The translations under genes were made by a program, and so were the position numbers. Below are positions 32,649-42,418 of a DNA stretch of 64,000 bases, piece after piece (position 1 is the first letter of the stretch; each line of letters opens with the position of its first letter). The notes beneath the pieces are model-generated. The model worked only from the letters and a program-made list of their open reading frames with translations, was not told the DNA's origin and ran no database searches. This DNA is from Argyresthia goedartella (taxonomy: Eukaryota; Arthropoda; Insecta; Lepidoptera; Argyresthiidae), in NCBI GenBank assembly GCA_949825045.1, contig OX463832.1:24174552-24238551 (forward strand), in the 5' to 3' direction.

Positions 32649-32916
32649 AGAGAAGAGGCCTATGCCCAGCGGTGGGTCGATGTGGGCTGAATATAATGAT
32701 GATGGTGAAATATATCGTCGTCTAGTACCCTTAACACAAGCCTTATTGAGCTTAGTATGGGCCTAGTTCGATTTGTGTAAGATTGTCGTCGAATATTTAT
32801 TTTTATTATTTTTATTTTATTTATCTACTCTCACGTCATAAAATTCGAAATATAAACGTCAAAACGAATTCATATTGATATACTTTATGAACGCAATACC
32901 GTAACCAAATTAAAAA

Positions 32917-34870
32917 TAGTACATTATGATACAAGTGTGGTATGTTGGTCATTACACTCGAGGCGAAGGCTTAATGGAGACGAGAAGTGTAATGACCAAT
33001 GCTCACGTGTTTCATACGACGTTTTTCAACACACTTGCGAGCAAAAGTAAATAAAAGTTCACATTTATTTAAAAACTTTAATTATTGAAACAGTTATTAA
33101 AAGTACAATTATTGAAATGATATGCTACCGCCTTATGAGGCATTTGTACTGTATGTTTAATTGTATTATTAATTATTTCATTGCTTTGTTCTTGGGTAAC
33201 TGTAAATGTCGGTGATAATGCAACATTCTGAAAGGAGGTAGAAGAACATTGCGTTTCATCATTAGCAAACGTATGAAATCCCAAATCATCATTGGCATAT
33301 GAGGTGGAAGGACGCGGTTCAGGGCAGAACTTCTTGGATTGTGGCTGCTTGTGTTATTTTGGCACTTATGTCGGCTTTATTTTGGATGGAGTCCTCAATA
33401 TATGACTCGGCGACATTATTAGATCGCCATCCCCCATGGCGTTTTAAAGTCAATATATCGGCTCCTGAATTAGCCAGCAATGTAGCTGAAGTCCGCCTAA
33501 AACTGTGTCCGGTGTAAGCGTCAGCCTGTGGTAAGCCTAAAAACTTGGCAATTTCTCTAGGCATCGATCCAAATTTGTTCACTCCGATAGGCTGACTCGT
33601 GCATTTGCCGTTTTGAAATTTTTGGAAGAACCGGTCAGATTTTTCTTTTGTTGAACGTAAAGTTTCATATTTTTTCACTATTTCATAAAATGGTCCGTGA
33701 ATAGTAAATGACCGAGGAATTTTATTTTTAGTGTTCGGAATTTTGATAAGTAGCATTTCTCCGTGATTCTCTATATCTTTTGTCGTAATGTTGTTTAATT
33801 CCTGACGCCTACAGGCACCAGTAATTCCGAATATTAATGCGACCTGAAAATAAATAAAATCATAATTAAGTTATAATAATCGTACTAGTTCCTATTATAT
33901 CAACACTCACAATACCGCCTACAAATATTATAATAATGAATACAAAACTAAATAGTGGAACTGACCTTTGTCGCTAGATATTGATTATCCGGTGCTTCTT
34001 TAATGAACTTCTCCACTTCATTAGGTGTTAAAAACCTTGGATTTTCGACTGTAAAAGCCGTCTGAACGTCTTTTCAAGAATGCAGTTAGATTGGTGAACG
34101 CTTTGATGTCAATTTCATTTTTATTCTGCACGGTACTCTTCAACATAGAATATATACACCAAAGCGAACTAGGTTTATACCTCTTCGCCAGTTCACTAAA
34201 GTAAGCCATGAACACGTTCTCTGAGAAAGAGCATGCATTTTTGCTATTTTTCCATTGAATAAAATTTGCGTAGGCTTGCATGTATTTATCTTTTGATTTT
34301 GACGGCAAAAGACTATCACTCGCATTTTGCGCTTCAACTATGATATCTGGCGGCGTACACTCGATAAGTTATTCTTCGTTATCTAAATTCGACATTTTAC
34401 AAAACAACACTAACGAAATGCAATACTGTGAATAAACTTAACAAACAGAAACCCATTTAAAAGATGGCGGCCGTAATTTTATTTTTTCGCGCGCTCAGCG
34501 CTGCATGCGCGCGCAAGTCTGAGATAAGGGCACCGGCAAAGTAGCTAATCAGCCACATATTTATAAATTTTGAAATTGGGTATTTATAGGTAAAAATACA
34601 CCGTCAAAATATAAATACCAACAAGCTAACAAGCAGTTTCATGAAATTCTTTAATTATTTATCACATTTTGAATTGAATTTTATATTTACGCAAATAACT
34701 ACTTAGCTGTTTTCGAAACATTAATACTTCTTGCTAATATTTAAAAAGATATGTAATGAAAAGGCACTAGTGCGATAATGTAATGTAAAAGGCACGGCAT
34801 GGGTAATATTCTGCATTATCAGTGTAAATACGCTGTAATAAGACCTACTTTACGAGCAGGTGTGTTGAAA
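32917..34870 (-). mobile_element. Crypton-type tyrosine-recombinase element 1
   Basis: The left segment (32917-33053, opening TAGTACATTATGATACAAG) and right segment (34425-34870, ending GAGCAGGTGTGTTGAAA) both recur, directly joined, in the next tandem unit 34871-35495. Between them lies one minus-strand recombinase gene. No terminal inverted repeats or reverse transcriptase are present, which fits Cryptons. The left segment contains an imperfect hairpin (TTGGTCATTACACTCG with AGTGTAATGACCAA). Confidence 0.8.
33078..34395 (-). pseudogene. Tyrosine recombinase (Crypton), two exons, decayed
   Basis: Exon 1 34395-33966 (ATG at 34395, in-frame TAA at codon 9, one-base frameshift near 34030) carries the N-terminal SAM-like domain (ENVFMAYFSELAKRYKPSSL, KSTVQNKNEIDIKAFTNLTA). 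The intron 33965-33844 has GT...AG ends. Exon 2 from 33843 carries the catalytic domain: VALIFGITGACRRQEL (first Arg), YTGHSFRRTSATLLANSGAD (H-x-x-R), LKRHGGWRSNNVAESYIEDS (His/Trp and nucleophile Tyr). The C-terminal tail to 33078 is out of frame. Tyrosine recombinases of this type integrate circular DNA; mutations make this copy inactive. Confidence 0.88.
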
Positions 34871-35495
34871 TAGTACATTATGATACAAGTGTGGTATGTT
34901 GGTCATTACACTCGAGTCGGTTTTTAAGCCTGAGCCGAAGGCGAAGGCTTAATGGAGACGAGAAGTGTAATGACCAATGCTCACGTGTTTCATACGACGT
35001 TTTTCAACACACTTGCGAGGAAAAGTTAATAAAACTAAAGAAATGCAATACTGTGAATAAACTTAACAAACAGAAACCCATTTAAAAGATGGCGGCCGTA
35101 ATTTTATTTTTTCGCGCGCTCAGCGCTGCATGCGCGCGCAAGTCTGAGATAAGGGCACCGGCAAAGTAGCTAATCAGCCACATATTTATAAATTTTGAAA
35201 TTGGGTATTTATAGGTAAAAATACACCGTCAAAATATAAATACCAACAAGCTAACAAGCAGTTTCATGAAATTTTTTAATTATTTATCACATTTTGAATT
35301 GAATTTTATATTTACGCAAATAACTACTTAGCTGTTTTTGAAACATTAATACTTCTTGCTAATATTTAAAAAGATATGTAATGAAAAGGCACTAGTGCGA
35401 TAATGTAATGTAAAAGGCACGGCATGGGTAATATTCTGCATTATCAGTGTAAATACGCTGTAATAAGACCTACTTTACGAGCAGGTGTGTTGAAA
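34871..35495 (-). mobile_element. Crypton element 1, deleted tandem copy
   Basis: The same left segment (34871-35035, with a 24-base extra piece including AAGCCTGAGCCGAAGGCG) is fused directly to the right segment (35040-35495). The recombinase gene is missing. The repeated right segments 34425-34870 and 35040-35495 differ at only a few positions. Confidence 0.85.
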
Positions 35496-35767
35496 AATAT
35501 ATTATAATATAGCTCCTCATACAAAGATAATTGTATAAAATAACTTTTTTACCATAACGATACAGTTATTTTTCTTTTTGGGAAAGGCAAGGGTCTTGCA
35601 ACCGTACAGCCAAAGAGTTTGATAGTCAGTGGCGACGGCGCGGCGCGGCGGCGGCGGCGTAGCGCGCGCATGCGCTGTTATACGGTTAGTTTGGCGCCAA
35701 TTGATAAGTTTTGTTTCAGTCAATTAAGCACTGAAATTGTTGAAATACTTGTTACATTCGCATAAAA

Positions 35768-36965
35768 ATGTCAGAAAGTAGTGATTTTGAAGAGAATGCG
35801 ACTCCGCCCGATATTTTAAGTGCGGCGAAAAACAACCTATTGCCAGCTAAGTCAAGAAAAGTATATGATAGATGCTACGAGGAGTTTATCGATTGGAAAA
35901 CGCAGAAAAAAGCTGCTTCGTTTTCGGAAAACGTGGCGATGGCCTATTTTCAGGAATTATCTGACAGATATAAGTGTTCGTCATTGTGGACGAAATACTC
36001 CATGCTAAAGAGTACAATAAGCATAAACCACGAAGTCGATATATCCAAATACTCAAAGCTAATCGCGTTTTTGAAAAGAAAATCACAAGGATTTAAATCG
36101 AAGAAAGCGAAGACGTTTTCCGCCGAACAATTACGTAAATTCTTAAACGAACCTCCCGGATATGAACATCTTTTATCGAAGGTACATATGTTAATTAGAT
36201 TTTAGATGGATTTTAGTAAAAGTGAAATGTAATTGGGGTTTGTCGTTCTTGGGTTTTAATTTAATTTAGTTTGTTTCAGATTGCACTTATTTTCGGTATC
36301 ATGGGTTCCTGTCGGAGACAAGAACTCTATAATGTGCAGTTTCAGCACGTGGAAGTTCATAAAAATACAATTTTAGTGAAAATTCGCAATACCAAAACTA
36401 ACATAGACCGCTCTTTTGGTATTACAGGGAAATACTATGAGTTATGTAAAAATACATATCACTACGGCCCGATCCGTGTCAAGCTCCCTGCTTCTTTATA
36501 AACTACCAACGTGGCAAATGCTCTCAACAGAGAGTTGGCATCAATAAATTTGGAGCTTTAAGTAAAACTATAGCTGATTATCTACAACTTCCGAACTCAG
36601 ACCAGTACACTGGCCATTGTTTTAGACGAACATCGGCAACCCTGCTCATTGACGCCGGCGGAGATATTACAATATTAAAGCGTCATGGTGGATGGAAATC
36701 GACGACAGTGGCAGAAGGTTATATAGATGATTCTATGAATAACAAAATCTTACTTTCATATTCCATTCTGAACTCAATAGAAAACAAAAAGAATGAAATT
36801 AATATCAATTTTCCAAAAGCCCCGACAGCAAGTACGAGCTCCTCTAATGCCAATGCCTGCCCAGCAATACAAATGCAATTCCAAAATGCAATAATTCCTG
36901 AAAATAGGCCATCACCACGTTTTCCGAAAACGAAGCAGCTTTTTTCTGCGTTTTCCAATCGATAA
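35768..36965 (+). pseudogene. Tyrosine recombinase (Crypton 2), two exons, one frameshift
   Basis: Exon 1 35768-36181 is fully open (MSESSDFEENATPPDILSAA, ENVAMAYFQELSDRYKCSSL, KLIAFLKRKSQGF, FLNEPPGYEHLLSK). The intron 36182-36279 starts GTACAT and ends TTTCAG. Exon 2 reads IALIFGIMGSCRRQELYNVQ (first Arg), then a one-base deletion in the A run at about 36446-36454 shifts the frame. The continuation has YTGHCFRRTSATLLIDAGGD (H-x-x-R) and LKRHGGWKSTTVAEGYIDDS (His/Trp, Tyr). The last ~25 codons run into the inverted arm and stop at 36965. All catalytic residues remain, so only one indel separates it from an intact frame. Confidence 0.9.
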
Positions 36966-37083
36966 ACTCCTCGTAGCATCTATCATATACTTTTCTTGAC
37001 TTAGCTGGCAATAGGTTGTTTTTCGCCGCACTTAAAATATCGGACGGAGTCGCATTCTCGTCAAAATCACTACTTTCTGACAT
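36891..37083 (-). pseudogene. Inverted N-terminal duplicate of the recombinase
   Basis: On the minus strand MSESSDFDENATPSDILSAA to ENVVMAYFQEL repeats the first 64 codons of the + strand recombinase with three visible substitutions, then leaves homology. It is part of the right inverted arm of element 2, not an independent gene. Confidence 0.9.
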
Positions 37084-37358
37084 TTTTATGCGAATGTAAC
37101 AAGTATTTCAACAATTTCAGTGCTTAATTGACTGAAACAAAACTTATCAATTGGCGCCAAACTAACCGTATAACAACGCATGCGCGCGCTGCGCCGCCGC
37201 CGCCGCCGCGCCGCGCCGTCGCCACAGACTATCAAACTCTTTGGCTGTACGGTTGCAAGACCCTTGCCTTTCCCAAAAAGAAAAAGAACTGTATCGTTAT
37301 GGTAAAAAAGTTATTTTATACAATTATCTTTGTATGAGGAGCTATATTATAATATATT

Positions 37359-37786
37359 TTTAGGGTTCCGTACCCGAAGGGTTCCAAACGGGACCCTATT
37401 ACTAAGACTTCGCTGTCCGTCCGTCCGTCCGTCCGTCCGTCTGTCACCAGGCTGTATCTCAAGAACCTAGCTAGCTAGAGAGTTGAAATTTTCACAGATT
37501 ATGTATTTCTGTTGCCGCTATAACAACAAATACTAAAAAAACAGGATAAAAGAAATATTTAAGGGGGCTCCCATACAACAATTCTTTCAATACCACATAC
37601 AAACTTATGGATGCACCTGGTTACGTACATGGAGTGTGAAAGTAACCGCACCAATAACTTTGTAAACAATATTTTGCTGTGTAAAATCCAAACTATTCAC
37701 TCCACACCATCGCTTCCATTGAACGGTGGTACGGAACCCTTCGTGCGCGATTTAGACTCGCACTTGACCGGTTTTTTTAATTTGGT
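37359..37786 (+). mobile_element. GGGTTCCGTACC-type interspersed repeat, full-length
   Basis: From AGGGTTCCGTACCCGAAGGG, through (GTCC)n at 37415-37440 and CTGTTGCCGCTATAACAACA, to GGTACGGAACCCTTCGTGCG and CGCACTTGACCGG with a T-rich end. The short inverted start and end (GGTTCCGTACC/GGTACGGAACC) are typical of this very abundant lepidopteran repeat. Noncoding. Confidence 0.8.
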
Positions 37787-38883
37787 TACGGTATTGAGTT
37801 TATAAAGTATATCAATATGAATTCGTTTTGACGTTTATAATTCGAATTTTATGACATGAGAGTAGATAAATGAAATAAAAATAATAAAAATAAATATTAG
37901 ACGACAATCTTACACAAATCGAACTAGGCCCATACTAAGCTCAATAAGGCTTGTGTTAAGGGTACTAGACGACGATATATTTCACCATCATCATTATATT
38001 CAGCCCACATCGACCCACCGCTGGGCATAGGCCTCTTCTCTAAAGCGCCAATCTCCCCGGTCCTGTGCCAATCGCGCCCAGCGGGATCCCGACGACTTGA
38101 TGATATCGTCGGACCATCGGGCTGGTGGTCTGCCCACTGGCCTTGTCGCTCCCCGTGGCCACCAGTCTGTGACTGCTCTGGTCCACCGTCCTTCTTCCCG
38201 TCTAGCCAATTGTCCCGCCCATCTCCACTTCAATCTCGTCATCCTTTTGCCTACATCTGCGACCTTCGTTTTCCGTCGAATTTCGTCGTTTGGCACACGG
38301 TCAACGAGAGAGGTACCTACCCAATATGGAACGCTCCATCGCTATTTGTACTACTTTAATAGTATCCACATTAATTATGCTTTGGGAGCGTCCATGTTTC
38401 GACTCCATAGGTTAGGATGGGCAAAACACATTGGTTATAAACCTTGGTCCTCAGGCACGATACATTTAATAGAGATAAATACTAATTAAATGTAAATACA
38501 AAGAAAACATTTAAGCCTATGAAACTAATATTCATGCCCATCACACAAATACATGTATTTGCCCTTCCCGGGATTTCGCTTCGTAGGCTAGGCTAAACCG
38601 GTCGTCAATGGAATGGAATGATCAAGAACAGCGGAATTTCCTGAAAAAATACTGAATTGCGCGACAAAATTACTGAATGGTTTATCCACCGCTTAGACAT
38701 AGCCTGTTAGTGAGGAGATATCGCTTAAAATATCGATTAATCTAAGTAATCGATACACTCTTCAAACATTTGTGAATTAGATGCCAGTAAATTTGGATAG
38801 ATCATGACATTATTTTTTCAAATTTCTCTCGATTATTTCCGATTGTTTTGGTAAAAAGTGTTTAAAAAGTGTATTTTAGGTTA
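37787..38883. repeat. Right arm of 1.1-kb inverted duplication
   Basis: Inverted match of 28760-32912 without the LINE. It holds the SINE (37880-37985 tail, 38460-38610 head, minus orientation) and the RTE fragment (37990-38455, minus). The sequence CTCTTCTCTAAAGCGCC at 38034-38050 is the empty LINE target site. Confidence 0.92.
37990..38455 (-). pseudogene. RTE LINE 3' fragment (right-arm copy)
   Basis: Minus strand: [84 protein letters not shown]. The uninterrupted version of the fragment at 29167-32705; 5' truncated. Confidence 0.88.
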
Positions 38884-38933
38884 ATAAATCCCAGATTTGC
38901 TGCGTTTGGGCTTTTCAAAAGGGAAATATTAAA

Positions 38934-39146
38934 CTGCACATCAAAAATACCTATTTGCACAGCAAACATCAGGGAAAAATGCTGCGGTAGCTTAGGTGAA
39001 GGGTAAAGGGAGTGAGCGAAGCGAAGCACCCTTTATCTTTCGTGTTAGGTTGAAACTAAAGTACACATAAAATATTTCAAACATAAAAAGTGTTTTTGTT
39101 GATCCTTTCTTGCTGTGCAAATCAGTATTTTTGATGTGCGATTAAA
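38934..39146 (-). mobile_element. MITE with repeat A core
   Basis: The inverted ends GCACATCAAAAATACC.ATTT and the matching AAATCAGTATTTTTGATGTGC bound an inverted part of repeat A (CTGCGGTAGCTTAGGTGAAG). Flanking ATTAAAC and ATTAAAT may be the target duplication. Confidence 0.65.
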
Positions 39147-39203
39147 TACTAGCCATTTAAAAACTCTTCTTCCATGGTTGTTTCCAGCCTGCCCAGACAA
39201 GAT

Positions 39204-39330
39204 GCAATTCGCTAATATCACTCGTTGTCGACGCTAAGAAAATGTATGCGTTTTGACCTTTTCCTTATTTTCTCGTCAAATCGCATTAGTTTTCTTTACA
39301 GCGTCGACGGCGGGTGATGTTAGCGAATTG
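39204..39330. mobile_element. Small MITE just before the last GALT exon
   Basis: 127 bp with ~30-bp inverted ends (CAATTCGCTAATATCACTCG and CGGGTGATGTTAGCGAATTG), four mismatches. It ends 84 bp before the GALT acceptor. Confidence 0.75.
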
Positions 39331-39396
39331 AATATTGTCTATGGGGGCAAGGGCGCACAATTGAACGTCCACCGCCCTGTATTGGAAAAGGCGTGA

Positions 39397-39525
<129 letters not shown>

Positions 39526-39870
39526 CAAAATGGATCTAGTATATACTATTTTTTTGTACCTATTTAAGTAAATTTTGCTGCCTTCAAGCCCTGGCTCATG
39601 CCATGGCGAAAATATCACCTAATGGCGTATAAACCAGGGCTATAAGGGTTTGTTTGAGTTGTTTCATGAAAGTGCTTAAAAATTAATTATGTTTTTTTCT
39701 GCCTTCGTAAAAAGCCCTTTATTTAGATTTTGACCTTCGGTTCCATACTCTTTTTCAGTACCTACCTACTTGCTCGACGTGGTACGCATGTGAAGTCCAG
39801 ATGTCGTTTGTTAATCATTTCTCGGCTTGCTAGGCTAGTAATTCAACAAGTCGAAAACTTAAAAAATAAA
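39526..39870 (+). promoter_or_regulatory. GALT 3' UTR with candidate polyadenylation signal
   Basis: No AATAAA or ATTAAA is seen in the first 330 bases after the GALT stop. The first AATAAA is at 39865-39870, where the fold-back element begins. If used, the 3' end of the GALT transcript would fall inside mobile DNA. This is inference; no cDNA is available. Confidence 0.35.
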
Positions 39871-40430
39871 GAAAAAAATACTTTATTAAAAACAAGCTTT
39901 TATTAAAAATTAAGTAAAAAGTTTAAAATAAATTAACTCCAATAACAAATATATCACTTTATAAGTTCATTGTAACCTTTAACGATAATTAAGCTCCTTC
40001 GTCTACGACAAAATAATTACATACCGTACATAATTATATATTTTTAACATGAAAACCTTCACACTTCCCAGTTTCCCAGTCCCAATTTCATAAATAAAAG
40101 CGTGTTACATTGTGATAGCGAGAGGAAAAGAAGGTGCTAAATGTTCTTAATCATACCATCAAAATGTAACACGCTTTTATGTATGAAATTGAGACTGTGA
40201 TAAAAACGGGAAGATTCAACAATTAAAGTGTAAAGGTTTTCATGTTAAAAATATATAATTATGAACGGCATGTAATTATTTTGACGTAGACGAAGAAGCT
40301 TAATTATCGTTAAAGGTTACAATGAACTTATAAAGTGATATATTTGTTATTGGTGTTAATTTATTTTAAAATTTTTAATAAAAGCTTGTTTTAAAAAAAA
40401 GTATTTTTTTATTTTTTTTATTTTTAACTT
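39856..40430. mobile_element. Long fold-back (palindromic) element
   Basis: Arms of about 260 bp (39856-40116 and 40158-40425) pair nearly throughout: ACAAGCTTTTATTAAAAATT, ATCACTTTATAAGTTCATTG, AACGATAATTAAGC, ATATATTTTTAACATGAAAA, AAAGCGTGTTACAT and their complements. The spacer is about 40 bp. Noncoding. It lies in the GALT 3' region. Confidence 0.9.
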
Positions 40431-40436
40431 TTTAGT

Positions 40437-40778
40437 ATTTTTAAATCGAGATTTACTACGACGTAGTTCGTAGCACGTAGTAGCGTGTTTCCGTTATGTA
40501 GTTCGTAGTACGTTCACATAATATGTGCTGCTTTGAGCACTTAAAGTTTATGTATTTTATTTATTTTTATATGTATTTTTTTTACATATTTGTAGTAAGG
40601 TAAAATAATGTTTAAACTAGTTATGTAATCACCAGTTATTTATTTGTAGCGTTTCTCATTCTATCCATTTCTTTTAATGCATCAACATTACAAGGTTTCT
40701 TCGAAGTCAACTTCGAGCAGTCAAGTTCTTCGATTTGAAGACCTGCTAAAGACTTAACTCGGCTTTGGGGTCGGACAT
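40437..40778. other. Unassigned spacer
   Basis: Nothing recognised. CGTAGTTCGTAGCACGTAG near 40460 is a short local repeat. Confidence 0.4.
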
Positions 40779-41370
40779 CTAGTATCAAAGTACTCGTCAA
40801 AACAAATTAAACTAGCCCAAACTCGATGGGCTTGCTTCGATTAATTATGGAGTTCCTATGGGCAACCTTCCAGCTCCATCATCAGACCCTGGTTACCATC
40901 TAGTGTCAAAGTACTCGTCAAGACAAATTAAACGAGTCCAAACTCGATGGGGTTGCGTCATTTAATTATGGAGTTCTTATTTGCCACCTTCCAGCTACAT
41001 CATCAGACCCTGGTTACCATCTAGTGTCAAAGTACTCGTCAAGACAAATTAAACGAGTCCAAACTCGATAGGGTTGCGTCATTTAATTATGGAGTTCTTA
41101 TTTGCCACCTTCCAGCTCCATCATCAGACCCTGGTTACCATCTAGTGTCAAAATACTCGTCAAGACAAATTAAACGAGCCCAAACTCGATGGGGTTGCTT
41201 CGTTTAATTATGGAGTTCCTATGGGCCACCTTCCACCTCCATCATCAGACCCTGGTTACCATCTAGTGTCAAAGTACTCGTCAAGACAAATTAAACGAGC
41301 CCAAACTCGATGGGGTTGCATTTAATTATGGAGTTATTATTTGCCACCTTCCAGCTCCATCATCAGATCA
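40779..41370. repeat. 121-bp tandem repeat, five units
   Basis: CTAGTRTCAAAGTACTCGTC starts at 40779, 40900, 41021, 41142 and 41263, a constant 121-bp period. Each unit contains AATTAAACGAGYCCAAACTC and CTCCATCATCAGACCCTGG. Units 2 and 3 share TTATTTGCCACC; units 1 and 4 share CTATGGGC, suggesting higher-order structure. Confidence 0.95.
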
Positions 41371-41815
41371 GCTCTATATCATAATAATATTGCATTGTCA
41401 TCCGATTTATACATGCATGCAAAATTCCAGCTCAATCGGAAACCGGGAAATGGATCAAATTTATCTTGCAAGATTTGATTACAGACAGACAGACAGACAA
41501 CGGGACAGGTGAAACTATATAAAAGCTTGGAAAAAGACCCGACTTCAAGCATTACTTTCTCCGGTCGGGATGCGAATGTCGTCATAACACGGAGGAGAGA
41601 TCTGTCTTCTGAAAGTCAAATCCACAAATATTACAGGACATAAACAAATACAAGTTTAAGCCAGAATTTATCTCATGACTTTGTCATTGTCACCGTAAAC
41701 ACCACTGGAAAGTCACAGGAAAGCAATAATACTTGGTATTTTTTATTTTCCGGCCAACAGAGAAATGAAAGGGATACTTATGCAATTTGGTTTACCTGGA
41801 TGACATCATAGTTTC
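41371..41815. other. Unassigned, with (CAGA)n tract
   Basis: Contains ACAGACAGACAGACAG at 41484-41499 followed by GGTGAAACTATATAAAAGC. This probably continues the repeat that holds the 121-bp units. No gene. Confidence 0.4.
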
Positions 41816-41819
41816 AGTT

Positions 41820-42260
41820 TTTAGGGTTCCGTACCTTAAAAGCAAAAAGGGACCCTTATAGAACCCGTTGTCCGTCTGTCCGTGTGTCAAGACCTTTTTA
41901 TCGGGAACGCGTGGAGGGTTCAAGTTGAAATTGATATTAATTACTCAAGTAGGGGGTCCTTTAAAGCTGTGCAAAAATCAAGCTTCTAGGTTAACGCAAT
42001 CAAACGATACGACCGTTTATGCTGTAAAAAGTATGATTTTTATAGTACTCTCAAGGGAAACAAAACATTCCGGGTAAAGGTAACGGGTACTTTCCGTTGA
42101 CCTAGAATCATGAAATTTGGCACAGAGCAAGGTCAAAGGGAAACATCTCAAAACTGTATATCTGTCTGTTATTTTCGACTGTCTGTAGCACTGGTCTGCA
42201 TACGCGTTTCTTGATACTGTATGCAGGCAATGCAACTTTTTCGGTCGCTTGATTTAGGCT
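41820..42260 (+). mobile_element. GGGTTCCGTACC-type repeat, copy 2
   Basis: Opens TAGGGTTCCGTACCTTAAAA and continues GTGTCAAGACCTTTT, GAACGCGTGGAGGGTTCAAG, ACGATACGACCGTTTATG, GCAATGCAACTTTTTCGGTC. The same interior recurs at 51190-51650. Confidence 0.75.
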
Positions 42261-42418
42261 TACCTATCCTTCAAGCTACTGTTCAAACATTCTGCCTTCA
42301 GCCTTAACGTGGGTACAGCTTTGCGTATCTTTTGGCTTGCGGCAATAGTTGGAACTAATGCTTTTCGACTGTTTCGGTGCATTAAGTTGCGCAGAACTGG
42401 CACTCCCCTGTAAACGTT

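Larger units (their letters stand above)
29167..32705 (+). pseudogene. RTE LINE 3' fragment, split by LINE family 1
   Basis: Translates as LRTKVYNQCVLPILTYGVET, then [80 protein letters not shown], the standard C-terminus of RTE-clade proteins. It continues past the insertion at 32649 as AAGAGGCCTATGCCCAGCGG, GTGGGTCGATGTGGGCTGAA, ending (GATGGT)-like. 5' truncated. Confidence 0.85.
29035..32830 (+). mobile_element. tRNA-SINE split by RTE and LINE insertions
   Basis: The SINE head 29035-29166 (ACGACCGGTTTAGCCTAGCC, ATTTGTGTGATGGGCATGAA) and tail 32706-32830 (ATATCGTCGTCTAGTACCC, GGGCCTAGTTCGATTTGTGT) join into the order seen in the uninterrupted SINE at 56512-56765. AAATGTATCGT and AAATATATCGT at the joints look like the target duplication of the RTE fragment. 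Confidence 0.8.
28760..32912. repeat. Left arm of 1.1-kb inverted duplication (with LINE insert)
   Basis: Without the LINE at 29597-32648, this arm is about 1.1 kb and matches 37787-38883 in inverted orientation along its whole length, including a SINE and the RTE fragment inside that SINE. A few percent divergence is visible (for example GCGGAGGATAAACC against GCGGTGGATAAACC). The arm ends at CCAAATTAAAAA, where the first Crypton begins. Confidence 0.9.
35496..37358 (+). mobile_element. Crypton-type element 2 with 465-bp inverted ends
   Basis: Starts directly after the deleted Crypton copy. Its left 465 bp (35496-35960) return inverted at 36891-37358; both arms begin AATATATTATAATATAGCTC and share a GC-rich GCGGCGGCGGCG tract and the first 64 recombinase codons. 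The right flank is the GGGTTCCGTACCC repeat. No target duplication is evident. Confidence 0.85.

Noticed and set aside
32917..35495. DIRS-type retrotransposon with split direct repeats
   Set aside because: A recombinase and repeated ends are present, but no reverse transcriptase or RNase H was found anywhere in the cluster.
33319..36965. Phage or bacterial integrase (contamination)
   Set aside because: The genes carry spliceosomal introns at a conserved position and lie among insect repeats. The motif pattern fits Cryptons.
40779..41370. CRISPR-like array
   Set aside because: Tandem units follow without spacers, and the genome is eukaryotic.
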